57,000 nt of DNA from CAXTPV01 sp964249405 (GTDB lineage Bacteria > Pseudomonadota > Alphaproteobacteria > Acetobacterales > Acetobacteraceae): contig CAXUBX010000007.1 in NCBI GenBank assembly GCA_964249405.1, positions 1 to 57,000 on the forward strand, written 5' to 3'. The position numbers and the translations under genes were made by a program. Positions 8,179 through 16,278 of the stretch are shown here, piece after piece. Within the stretch, counting starts at the first letter, position 1. Each line of letters begins with the position of its first letter. The notes below the pieces were generated by a model. The model did no database searches. It saw only the letters and a list, made by a program, of their open reading frames with translations, and was not told the DNA's origin.

Positions 8179-10443
8179 ATGGACCAGCAGACCGAAGCGG
8201 CGCACCGCCGGCCGAACGGACGCGCGACACGGGCGTCGGTTCGTCCGCGCCAGCACGCCGAGCCGGCCGAGGACGCGATCAGGTCGGACGATCCGGAACG
8301 CTTCATCAATCGCGAGCTGTCCTGGCTCGACTTCAACCACCGCGTCGTCGAGGAGGCCGAGAACGACCGCCATCCGCTGCTCGAACGGGTGCGGTTCCTC
8401 TCGATCAGCGCCGGCAATCTCGACGAGTTCTACTCCGTGCGGGTGGCCGGCCTGATCGGCCAGGCCAGGGAAGGCGTGAAGACGCTGTCGCCGGACGGCC
8501 GCACGCCGGCCGAACAGCTCGTGGTGGTCTCCGGACGCGCCCGCGATCTGGTGCGCCGTCAGCAGCGCGCCTGGGGCGAGCTCCGGCCGCTGCTCGCCGC
8601 GTCCGGGATCGAGCTGGTCGAGACCGAGGACGCGCTCGGCCCGGACGACCGGACCTGGCTCGATGCTTGGTTCATGGAACGCGTGTTCCCGGTGCTGACC
8701 CCGCTCGCGGTGGATCCGGCGCATCCGTTCCCGTTCATCCCGAACATGGGTCTCGTGCTGGCGCTCCGCCTGTCCCGCCTCGGCGACGGTCAGGCGATGC
8801 GCGGGCTGATCCCGCTGCCGAGCCAGATCGAGCGTTTCGTCCGGCTGCCGCGTCCGCCGGCGGACGCGGGCGGCGTCCGCGGCCCGATCCGTTTCGTGCT
8901 CCTGGAGACGGTCGTCCACGTCTTCCTCGACCGCGTGTTCCCCGGCTTCGCGATGGTCAGCCGCGGCCTGTTCCGGCTGATCCGCGACACCGACGTCGAG
9001 TTCGAGGAGGAAGCCGAGGATCTCGTCCATTCCTACGAGACCGCGCTGAAGCGGCGGCGCCGCGGGGTCGTGATCGATCTGGCGCTCGATGCCGGCATGG
9101 CGGACGAGCTCGCAGCCTTCGTGGCCGACGAACTCGAGACCGAGGGCGACGAGACGCGGCGCGTCGAAGGGCTGCTCGGTCTCGCCGACCTGAAGCAGAT
9201 CATCGTCGCCGATCGCGTCGATCTCGTGTTCCCGCCCTACGCGCCGCGGTTCCCGGAGCGGATCCGCGACTTCGGCGGCGACTGCTTCGCCGCCATCCGC
9301 GCGAAGGACATCATCATCCATCACCCGTTCGAGACCTTCGACGCCGTGGTGCAGTTCGTCCGGCAGGCGGCCCTCGATCCGGCCGTGGTCGCGATCAAGC
9401 AGACCGTCTACCGCACCAGCCGCGACGGCCCGATCGTCAAGGCGCTGATCGAGGCGGCCGAGCTCGGCAAATCGGTCACCGCGATGGTGGAGCTCCGGGC
9501 CCGCTTCGACGAGGAGGCGAACATCCGTCTCGCCCGCGCGCTCGAAGCCGCCGGCGTGCAGGTCGTGTTCGGCTTCACCGAGCTGAAGACGCACGCGAAG
9601 ATCAGCCTCGTCGTGCGGCGCGAGGGCGGCGCGATGCGCTCCTACGCGCATTTCGGAACCGGCAACTACCACCCGATCACGGCCCGCATCTACACCGACC
9701 TCTCGTTCTTCACCTCCGACCCGGCGTTCACCCGCGACGCCGCGCGCCTGTTCAACTACATGACCGGCTACGCGCGTCCCGACCGGATGGAGGCGCTCGC
9801 CTTCTCGCCGCTCACCCTCCGTCCGACGCTGACCGGCCTGATCGACGACGAGATCGCGCATGCCCGCGGCGGCCGGCCCGCGAACATCTGGCTCAAGATG
9901 AACTCGCTGGTCGACGACGAACTGATCGACAAGCTGTACGAGGCGTCCGGCGCCGGCGTGCGCGTGCTCGCGGTGATCCGCGGCATCTGCTGCCTCCGTC
10001 CCGGCGTCGCCGGCTTGTCCGAGCACATTCAGGTCAAGTCGATCGTCGGACGTTACCTGGAGCACAGCCGGGTCTTCGCGTTCGGCAACGGCCATCGCCT
10101 GCCGCATCGCGGCGCCCGCGTCTTCATCTCGAGCGCCGACTGGATGGCGCGCAACATGGACTGGCGGGTCGAGACCATGGTGCCGATGCGCAACCCCACC
10201 GTGCACGCCCAGGTGCTCGACCAGATCATGGCGACCAATCTTCGCGACACGATGCAATCCTGGCAGCTCGGCGCGGACGGGAGCTGGCGCCGGCTGCACG
10301 CCGGGAGCAAGCCGTTCTCCGCGCATGACTGGTTCATGACCAACCCGTCGCTGTCGGGTCGCGGCTCGGCGCTCCACGCCGCCCTCGGGGCACCGATCGC
10401 GCGCCCCCTGCCGCGTCGTCCCGACCGGATCCTGCAGGATTGA
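8179..10443 (+). CDS. ppk1: Polyphosphate kinase 1
   Basis: This 754-residue PPK1 polymerises the gamma-phosphate of ATP into polyphosphate. The N domain shows RFINRELSWLDFNHRVVEEA (from residue 41) and FLSISAGNLDEFYSVRVAGL. The catalytic core shows AIKQTVYRTS, TAMVELRARFDEEANI and the phosphorylated-His block HFGTGNYHP, with His at residue 491. The C2 domain has SSADWMARNMDWRVE. About 40 residues precede the conserved N-terminus and are rich in Arg/Ala; length is otherwise normal (about 690-750). The stop overlaps the ppx TTG start by 4 bp, so synthesis and hydrolysis of polyphosphate are translationally linked. Confidence 0.97.
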   Translation: MDQQTEAAHRRPNGRATRASVRPRQHAEPAEDAIRSDDPERFINRELSWLDFNHRVVEEAENDRHPLLERVRFLSISAGNLDEFYSVRVAGLIGQAREGVKTLSPDGRTPAEQLVVVSGRARDLVRRQQRAWGELRPLLAASGIELVETEDALGPDDRTWLDAWFMERVFPVLTPLAVDPAHPFPFIPNMGLVLALRLSRLGDGQAMRGLIPLPSQIERFVRLPRPPADAGGVRGPIRFVLLETVVHVFLDRVFPGFAMVSRGLFRLIRDTDVEFEEEAEDLVHSYETALKRRRRGVVIDLALDAGMADELAAFVADELETEGDETRRVEGLLGLADLKQIIVADRVDLVFPPYAPRFPERIRDFGGDCFAAIRAKDIIIHHPFETFDAVVQFVRQAALDPAVVAIKQTVYRTSRDGPIVKALIEAAELGKSVTAMVELRARFDEEANIRLARALEAAGVQVVFGFTELKTHAKISLVVRREGGAMRSYAHFGTGNYHPITARIYTDLSFFTSDPAFTRDAARLFNYMTGYARPDRMEALAFSPLTLRPTLTGLIDDEIAHARGGRPANIWLKMNSLVDDELIDKLYEASGAGVRVLAVIRGICCLRPGVAGLSEHIQVKSIVGRYLEHSRVFAFGNGHRLPHRGARVFISSADWMARNMDWRVETMVPMRNPTVHAQVLDQIMATNLRDTMQSWQLGADGSWRRLHAGSKPFSAHDWFMTNPSLSGRGSALHAALGAPIARPLPRRPDRILQD

Positions 10444-11930
10444 GCGCGTTGACCAACGCCGTGCGCCGTTCGGCGATCGTCGATCTCGGTTCCAACTCGG
10501 TCCGGCTCGTGGTGTTCGAGAGCACCGGACGGCGGCCGGTCGCGATCTTCAACGAGAAGGCCGTGCTCCGTCTCGGCAAGGGGCTGGAGCAGACCGGCCG
10601 GCTCAACCCGGAGGGCGTCGCGCAGGCGCTCGACGTGATGGCGCGCTTCAACGCGATTGCGCGCGCGATGCACGCCGATCCGTTCGAGGTGCTGGCGACC
10701 GCCGCCTCACGCGACGCGACGAACGGTCCCGAATTCATCTACGGTCTCGAGACGCGGATGCCCGGGGTCCCGATCCGGATCCTGAGCGGCGAGGAGGAGG
10801 CGGCGTACGGCGCCGCCGGGCTGCTCGCCGGGATCCCGTCGGCTGACGGCACGCTCGCCGACATCGGCGGTGGCTCGCTCGAGCTGGTCCGGCTCGATCG
10901 CGGCCGCGTCGCCGGCGCCGCCAGCCTGCCGCTCGGCGTGCTGCGTCTGGCCGATCGCGCCCGGCAGGACATCGCGCGTGCCCGCGAGATCGTGGAGACG
11001 GATCTCGCGACGCTGCCCTGGCTCGGGGCCGGGCAGGGCAGGGACCTCTACCTGGTGGGCGGCGCCTTCCGTGCGCTCGCCCGCCTCCACATGGCCGAGA
11101 CCCGCTACCCGCTATTGATCGTCCACCACTACGCGATCGAGCGCGAGGAGGCGCGCGCGTTCGCCGGCAGCGTGCCGACGATGCCGAAGCGCGCGATCGA
11201 GCGCGTCCCCGGCCTCCGCCGTCGCGCCGACGATCTTCCACTCGCTGCGGTGGTGCTGCGTCGGCTGCTCCGGGCCGTGATGCCGAAGCGCGTGGTGTTC
11301 AGCGCGCACGGCCTGCGGGAAGGCTGGTTCCTCGACCGGGTCGGGCGCCACGCTCCGGACGAGGACCCGTTCCAGGGTGCCACCGAGGAGCTCGGACGCT
11401 TGCTCGGCCGGGATCCCGGCCTGCCGGCGGCCCTCCGCGCCTGGACCGCGCCCCTGTTTCCGGACGAGACCCCGGACGAGGAGCGGCTCCGTGACGCCGC
11501 CTGCGCGCTCGCCGACATCGGCAGCCACGACCATCCGGAATACCGCGACGAGCAGTCCTTCCTCCGCGTGCTCCGTCAGCCGGGCGGGGCGCTCGACCAT
11601 CGCGAGCGCGCGTTTCTCGCGATCGCGGTCGCGATCCGCTACGAGGCGGAGCCCGACGCCCGGTTCCTGGCGGAGGCCCGCTCGCTGCTCGACCCGGCGA
11701 CCCTCGCGCGCGCCGACGCGCTCGGCTTCGCGCTCCGCCTCGCCGCCCATCTCAGCGCCGGAACGCCGGGGCTGCTCGCGGGCGCGACGCTCCGGCGCGA
11801 GGACCGGCACCTGCTGCTGACCGTCGCGCGCGGCCACGGCCTGATCGCCGGCGAGAGCCTCGGCCGCCGTCTCGACCGGCTCGCCGCCTCGCTCGGCCTC
11901 GAAGGCGCGATGACGGTGTCGGTCGCCTGA
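10440..11930 (+). CDS. ppx: Exopolyphosphatase (Ppx/GppA family)
   Basis: The protein has 496 residues. The ASKHA-fold phosphate-binding motifs are clear: AIVDLGSNSVRLVVFE near the N-terminus, ATAASRDATNGPEFI, ILSGEEEAAYGAAG and LADIGGGSLELV. The long C-terminal part corresponds to the HD-like helical domain seen in Ppx. It hydrolyses terminal phosphates of polyphosphate and possibly pppGpp. The start is TTG at 10440, overlapping the ppk1 stop (TTGA); a second TTG at 10449 is also possible. Adjacency to ppk1 in this order is common in alphaproteobacteria. Confidence 0.95.
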   Translation: MSALTNAVRRSAIVDLGSNSVRLVVFESTGRRPVAIFNEKAVLRLGKGLEQTGRLNPEGVAQALDVMARFNAIARAMHADPFEVLATAASRDATNGPEFIYGLETRMPGVPIRILSGEEEAAYGAAGLLAGIPSADGTLADIGGGSLELVRLDRGRVAGAASLPLGVLRLADRARQDIARAREIVETDLATLPWLGAGQGRDLYLVGGAFRALARLHMAETRYPLLIVHHYAIEREEARAFAGSVPTMPKRAIERVPGLRRRADDLPLAAVVLRRLLRAVMPKRVVFSAHGLREGWFLDRVGRHAPDEDPFQGATEELGRLLGRDPGLPAALRAWTAPLFPDETPDEERLRDAACALADIGSHDHPEYRDEQSFLRVLRQPGGALDHRERAFLAIAVAIRYEAEPDARFLAEARSLLDPATLARADALGFALRLAAHLSAGTPGLLAGATLRREDRHLLLTVARGHGLIAGESLGRRLDRLAASLGLEGAMTVSVA

Positions 11931-11992
11931 ACCCGGTCCGGCAACACGGTCCGCCGATCCTGCTCGAACCGCTCCGGGCGGAGCATGCCTGC

Positions 11993-12487
11993 GTGATGTT
12001 CGCGGGTCTGGCGGACCCGAGAGGCTACCGCTTCCTGCCCGGCGATCCCCCGACCAGCGTCGAGGCGCTTCGCCTGGTCTACGACCGACAGCTGGTCGGC
12101 CGGTCCCGGGACGGCACCGAGACCTGGCTGAACTGGGTCGTGAGGGGGCCTCCGCTTCACGCGCCGCTGGGCTACACGCAGGCGACGATCCGGGATCGCG
12201 TCGCCACCGTCGCCTACCACGTGTTCCCCGTGCACTGGCGGCGCGGGATCGGCACCGCCGCCCTCGGCGGGACGCTCGACCAGCTGTTCACGACCGGTCT
12301 CGCGGGCGAGGTCCGGGCCTGCGTCGACACCCGGAACGATGCCTCGATCGCGCTCCTCCGCAAGCTCGGCTTTCGATGGCGGCGCACGATCCTGCGGGCC
12401 GACCACTTCAAGGGCAGCCGCAGCGACGAGTTCGAGTTCGCGCTCCCGCGCGAGACGTGGCCTCTCGTCGATCCGCCTCGCGGCTAA
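11993..12487 (+). CDS. GNAT-family N-acetyltransferase (start probably further upstream)
   Basis: A GTG-started frame gives 164 residues with a GNAT fold: VATVAYHVFPVHWRRGIGTAALGGTLDQLF carries the acetyl-CoA-binding loop (RRGIGTA), and NDASIALLRKLGF is the typical end of the fold. Family members start with a strand like the ILLEPLRAEHA that lies in frame just upstream (11957-11989). No ATG, GTG or TTG lies between there and the ppx stop. A CTG at 11927 overlaps the ppx stop (CTGA), would start LNPVRQHGPPILLEPL and would give 186 residues. That is my preferred biological start despite the rare codon. Substrate unknown. Confidence 0.8.
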   Translation: MMFAGLADPRGYRFLPGDPPTSVEALRLVYDRQLVGRSRDGTETWLNWVVRGPPLHAPLGYTQATIRDRVATVAYHVFPVHWRRGIGTAALGGTLDQLFTTGLAGEVRACVDTRNDASIALLRKLGFRWRRTILRADHFKGSRSDEFEFALPRETWPLVDPPRG

Positions 12488-12530
12488 CCGCTCTCGAGCG
12501 CTGAGCCCCTGAAATACATCGACTAAACGA

Positions 12531-12578
12531 AAGGGGTCTGGGGCCCGCGGCCCCAGCGGGGCCTGGGGCAGCGCCCCA
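12531..12578. repeat. Double-hairpin intergenic repeat, likely bidirectional terminator
   Basis: CTGGGGCC (12538-12545) pairs with GGCCCCAG (12549-12556) over a CGC loop. Seven bases later TGGGGC (12564-12569) pairs with GCCCCA (12573-12578). The element lies between convergent genes (GNAT plus strand, nitroreductase minus strand). The reverse complement of 44506-44556 matches it closely, including the flanking ACGAAAGGG. Confidence 0.75.
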
Positions 12579-12617
12579 ACGCCGACGAACGTCGAGCGGC
12601 GGAGAGCCCCGACCAGG

Positions 12618-13220
12618 CTACCGCCCCGCCGGAAACCCGCCCTCGAAGGCGAGCTCGGCGAGCGGCAGGCGCGGACTGGGCTGCTCTCTCGCCTGGAGCA
12701 TCTCCGGCAGCGTCGACTTGTCGCCAAGCCGGCCGATGGCGTACGCCGCCTCGACCCGGTAGCCCTGCGGCACGTCCAACTCGGCGAACGCGCGGTCGAT
12801 GTCGAAACCGACCATGCCGTGGACATGCCAGCCCATCCGCGTCGCCTGCAGCGCCACGTTGCCCGATGCCGCCCCGGCATCGAGCGAATGGCTGTGCGAC
12901 GGCACCTCCTTTTCGGCGCCGGGCGGCCGCATCAGGGAATTCGACACCAGGATCACCAGCGCGGACGCCTGGGCCGCCCAGCTCTGGTTGAACGGCACCA
13001 GCAGCCCGAAGAACCTGGCCCAGTGCGCGGTGTCGCGTCGGGCATAGAGGAAGCGCCAGGGTTGCGAGTTGTAGGAGGACGCCGCCCAGCGGCCCGCTTC
13101 CAGCATCGTCAGCAGGTCGGCCTCGGAGATCGCCTCTCCCGTGAAGGCGCGCGGCGACCAGCGCTCGAGGAACAGGGGATCGATCGGATGGTCGGCGGTG
13201 CGGCTGTTGGCCGTGGTCAT
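12618..13220 (-). CDS. Nitroreductase-family FMN oxidoreductase
   Basis: This 200-residue protein has the nitroreductase fold signature: RWSPRAFTGEAISEADLLTMLEAGRWAASSYNSQPWRFLYARR at the N-terminus binds the FMN phosphate and isoalloxazine. A central SHSLDAGAASGNVALQATRMGW helix and a YAIGRLGDKSTLP C-terminal part follow. Such enzymes are homodimeric NAD(P)H-dependent flavoproteins acting on nitro compounds, quinones or unsaturated carbonyls; the natural substrate is unknown. ATG at 13220 is chosen because the conserved region begins about 15 residues in. It lies 91 bp downstream of the LysR gene on the same strand, and both lie next to a WrbA-type quinone reductase. Confidence 0.92.
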   Translation of the reverse strand: MTTANSRTADHPIDPLFLERWSPRAFTGEAISEADLLTMLEAGRWAASSYNSQPWRFLYARRDTAHWARFFGLLVPFNQSWAAQASALVILVSNSLMRPPGAEKEVPSHSHSLDAGAASGNVALQATRMGWHVHGMVGFDIDRAFAELDVPQGYRVEAAYAIGRLGDKSTLPEMLQAREQPSPRLPLAELAFEGGFPAGR

Positions 13221-13311
13221 GGCGGGGCCTGTCCTGTCTTCCGGGACCCGCCATCCAACGACAGAACGGCGGGAAGAGCAAAGCCGGACCGGGTTCCGCG
13301 ATCCGGCCGCG

Positions 13312-14223
13312 TCAGGGAAGCGAGGGCACCGTGGCGAGATGCCGCGCGAGACGGTCGAGACACGCCTCGACCCGGAATGGTCTCCGTGCGCTCGGCGGGG
13401 TGAGGAGATGGACATGCAACGACGGCAGCGCCTCCCATTCGGGAAGCACCACCACGAGCCGGCCCGCGCGGACCTCGTCCACGATCATGAACTCCGGCAG
13501 CAGCGCGATCCCGAGACCCGCGAGCAGGCCCGCGGTCATCGCCTCGCCGTTGTTGACGCGGAACGGGCCCGAGGTCGCGACCGCCTTCTCGATGCCGTCA
13601 CGCCGGAAGCGCCATCGCTGTGCCGCCGGGTGGTTGGCGTATTCGAGGCAGACATGGCGTCCGAGCGCGTCCGGGCTCGCGGGCGCGCCGACGCGCGCGA
13701 GATAGGCGGGGGAGGCGAGGAGATGTCGCCGCATCGCCGAGACCCGCCGTGACCGAAGCCCGCTGTCCGGCAGCGCCGCCAGCCGGACCGCGACGTCGAA
13801 CCCTTCGGCCACGAGGTCGACGACGCGGTCGTCCAGCGCCAGGTCGATCCGGAGGTCCGGGTAGGCCGCGAGGAAGTCCGGGACGAACGGGGCGACGAAC
13901 CGGACACCGAACGACATCGGGGCGGCGATCCGGAGCAGCCCGCGCGGCCGCGTCGCCGCCCCGGTCGCCTCCTCCTCGACGGCCTCGGCCTCGCGCACGA
14001 CCCGTCTCGCGCTCTCGGCGACCGTGCGTCCGAGTTCCGTCAGCGCCACGCTCCGCGAGGTTCGCGCGAGCAGCGCCGCGCCGACCCGGGCCTCGAGCCG
14101 CGCCACTGCCTTCGACACGGTGGCGGTCGAGACGCCGAGCGCCGCCGCGGCGGCTGCGAACGACCCGAGCTCGGCGACCCGGGCGAAGATCGCCCATCCT
14201 TCCAGGTCCGGCAGGCGTGACAC
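13312..14223 (-). CDS. LysR-family regulator divergent from wrbA
   Basis: This 303-residue LysR protein has an N-terminal HTH (LEGWAIFARVAELGSFAAAAAALGVSTATVSKAVARLE, about residues 7-40) and a periplasmic-binding-like effector domain (LRIAAPMSFGVRFVAPFVPDFLAAYPDLRIDL). It starts at GTG 14223: AGGAGG stands 7 nt upstream, and the product begins VSRLPDLEGW as expected. It is divergent from wrbA with a 108-bp intergenic region holding a perfect 10-bp inverted repeat. A regulator sensing quinone or redox stress is the simplest reading, but the effector is unknown. Confidence 0.92.
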   Translation of the reverse strand: MSRLPDLEGWAIFARVAELGSFAAAAAALGVSTATVSKAVARLEARVGAALLARTSRSVALTELGRTVAESARRVVREAEAVEEEATGAATRPRGLLRIAAPMSFGVRFVAPFVPDFLAAYPDLRIDLALDDRVVDLVAEGFDVAVRLAALPDSGLRSRRVSAMRRHLLASPAYLARVGAPASPDALGRHVCLEYANHPAAQRWRFRRDGIEKAVATSGPFRVNNGEAMTAGLLAGLGIALLPEFMIVDEVRAGRLVVVLPEWEALPSLHVHLLTPPSARRPFRVEACLDRLARHLATVPSLP

Positions 14224-14237
14224 GAAGAGACCTCCTG

Positions 14238-14269
14238 AACGGAAACGATGAGTTTCAAGCGTTTCCGTT
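14238..14269. promoter_or_regulatory. Perfect 10-bp inverted repeat, candidate LysR operator
   Basis: AACGGAAACG (14238-14247) is the exact reverse complement of CGTTTCCGTT (14260-14269), with a 12-base spacer that itself contains a GAAAC/GTTTC half pair. It lies 15 bp upstream of the LysR start codon and in the promoter region for wrbA. Size and spacing fit binding of a LysR tetramer. Confidence 0.55.
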
Positions 14270-14331
14270 TCGGGCAGCCCCCGCAAGGTCCAAGGTCCGC
14301 CGACACATCCACCAGGGATCGGAGAGCGGCG

Positions 14332-14931
14332 ATGGCGAAGGTTCTCGTGCTGTACTACTCGACCTACGGCCACGTGGAGACGATGGCCGAGGCGGTGGCG
14401 GACGGAGCGCGCGCCGGAGGCGCCACCGCCGACATCCGGCGGGTGGCGGAACTCGTGCCGGACGAGGTCGCGCGGGCCGGCCACTTCAAGCTCGACCAGG
14501 CGGCGCCGATCGCCAGGCCGGACGATCTCGTCGACTACGACGCGATCGTCGTCGGGTCGCCGACCCGCTACGGGCGCCTCACCAGCCAGATGGCCCAGTT
14601 CTGGGACCAGACCGGCGGGCTCTGGTTCCAGGGCAAGCTCGTGGGCAAGCTCGGTGCCGCCTTCACCTCGACGGCGAGCCAGCATGGCGGCCAGGAGACG
14701 ACGCTCTACTCGATCCTTACCAACTTCCTGCATCACGGCATGGTGGTGACCGGGCTTCCGTACAGCTTCCAGGGCCAGCTCACGCTGTCCGAGGTCTCGG
14801 GCGGCACGCCGTATGGCGCCTCCACGATCGCCGCGGGCGACGGGTCGCGCGCGGTCAGCGAGAACGAGCGCGCGGGCGCCCGCTTCCTCGGCGAGCACGT
14901 GGCGAGGCTCGCGGCGAAGCTCGCCGGCTGA
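14332..14931 (+). CDS. wrbA: NAD(P)H:quinone oxidoreductase, WrbA type
   Basis: This 199-residue flavodoxin-fold protein has the FMN phosphate loop YYSTYGHVETM (residues 8-18), the GSPTRYGRLTSQMAQFWDQTGGLW block and GGQETTLYSILTNFLHHGMVVTGLPYSFQGQ, all diagnostic for WrbA/type IV NQO. It reduces quinones by two electrons and protects against redox cycling, as a cytoplasmic tetramer. The ATG at 14332 has GGAGA 6-10 nt upstream. It is expressed divergently from a LysR gene, probably its regulator. Confidence 0.95.
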   Translation: MAKVLVLYYSTYGHVETMAEAVADGARAGGATADIRRVAELVPDEVARAGHFKLDQAAPIARPDDLVDYDAIVVGSPTRYGRLTSQMAQFWDQTGGLWFQGKLVGKLGAAFTSTASQHGGQETTLYSILTNFLHHGMVVTGLPYSFQGQLTLSEVSGGTPYGASTIAAGDGSRAVSENERAGARFLGEHVARLAAKLAG

Positions 14932-14961
14932 CAATCCGGGGCCGTCCCGGGTTCCGGCCTG

Positions 14962-16278
14962 CTACGACGCCGCGCCGGCATCGAGCCGACCGGCATCCGG
15001 GCTGATCCTGGAGGACGCGGCGAAGGCGATCACGGCGCCGAGCACCAGCCACCCGGCCCACACCCACACGAGGCGCCCCGGCAGGTCACGGAGCAGGAAG
15101 ACCACGACGGCGAGCTGAGACCCGATCGCGGCCGCGGCGGCCGCGAACAGGACCGCGCGCGGGATGGCGAGCGGCGAGCGCGCGTAGGCGTCCGGGTCGC
15201 GTCGCGCGTTGAGCGGCGCGCACAACACCGAGAGCATCGCCGATCCGCAGGCGCCGAGGCCGCCGATCCGCACCACCTCACCGACATCGAGTCCGGCGAG
15301 CGTCGGCACCACCCCGATCGCGCCGAGCAGGCAGAGCGGAAAGACCGGCGCACCGCGCCGGTTCGCGCGTGCCAGGCGCTGGGGGAGCCAGCCGTCGCGG
15401 CACACCATCAGGATGCTCCGGCTTCCCCACAGCATGTGCGTGTTCATGATCCCGAGCATGCTGACGAGGCCCGCACCGATCCCGAACAGGATCGCGCCGT
15501 CGCGTCCGAACACCCGGCGTGCGACGAGGTCGAGCGCCGGCGCGGCCGGAAGCCCCGGCACGCCGGCCGCGACCAGCGCGACCCCGATGTAGAGAACCGC
15601 CGCGAGCGCGGTCGCCCCGAGGATCGCGACCGGGACGTCGCGTGCCGGCCGTTTCATCTCGCCCGCGAGCTCGGAGACCAGCGTCGCCCCGCTGATCGGG
15701 AAGGTGAGAAGGGCGGCGACGGCGAACAGCTCGCCCCAGCCATGCGGCACGAGATCGGCGAGCCGGCGCGGATCCACCACGGGCGCGCCGGCAATCGCGA
15801 GGGCCGCGATCGAGATCCCAACCACGGCCACGATCGCGATGTTCGCGCGCCCCGAGATCTCGGTCCCGAGCAGGTTCAGCGCGAGCACGAACGCCAGCGC
15901 CGCGAGACCGGCCGCGCGCACCGGAACCGCGGGCAGCAGGGCGTGCAGCGTCGCCCCGAACGTCACGGCATAGGCGGCGAGGCCGACATGGGTGCCGAGG
16001 ACCATCCAGAACCCGAGGAAGCCCGCGGCGGGATGGATGAAATGCGCCGGCCAGCGATAGAGCGACCCCGAGACCGGACGCGCCGCGCCGAGCACGGCAT
16101 ACGGCAGGCTGACCAGGAGCACGGCGGCGCAGGCGATCGCGTAGGCGAGGGCGGCGCCGGCGCCGGTGAGCGAGACCGCGGTTCCGGTCAGCACGACCAC
16201 GCCGCCGCCGATGACCTGCTTCAGGGCCACCGAGAACGCGACCGGAAGATCGACGTTGCGGGACAGCTCCCCCGTCAC
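14962..16278 (-). CDS. APC-family amino-acid permease
   Basis: The protein has 438 residues with about 12 hydrophobic segments. The first segment holds the APC-type substrate-binding turn (VALKQVIGGGVVVLTG) and the region AALLTFPISGATLVSELAGEMKRPARDVPVAIL is characteristic of the amino acid-polyamine-organocation family. GTG at 16278 is taken as start because it overlaps the MFS gene's stop by 4 bp (GTGA); the frame continues upstream but only as a shadow of the MFS gene. Substrate cannot be told. It forms a coupled pair with the upstream MFS transporter. Confidence 0.88.
   Translation of the reverse strand: MTGELSRNVDLPVAFSVALKQVIGGGVVVLTGTAVSLTGAGAALAYAIACAAVLLVSLPYAVLGAARPVSGSLYRWPAHFIHPAAGFLGFWMVLGTHVGLAAYAVTFGATLHALLPAVPVRAAGLAALAFVLALNLLGTEISGRANIAIVAVVGISIAALAIAGAPVVDPRRLADLVPHGWGELFAVAALLTFPISGATLVSELAGEMKRPARDVPVAILGATALAAVLYIGVALVAAGVPGLPAAPALDLVARRVFGRDGAILFGIGAGLVSMLGIMNTHMLWGSRSILMVCRDGWLPQRLARANRRGAPVFPLCLLGAIGVVPTLAGLDVGEVVRIGGLGACGSAMLSVLCAPLNARRDPDAYARSPLAIPRAVLFAAAAAAIGSQLAVVVFLLRDLPGRLVWVWAGWLVLGAVIAFAASSRISPDAGRLDAGAAS

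Noticed and set aside
7966..10377. A large minus-strand frame opposite ppk1
   Set aside because: Its length only mirrors the third-position GC bias of ppk1; no domain is recognisable.
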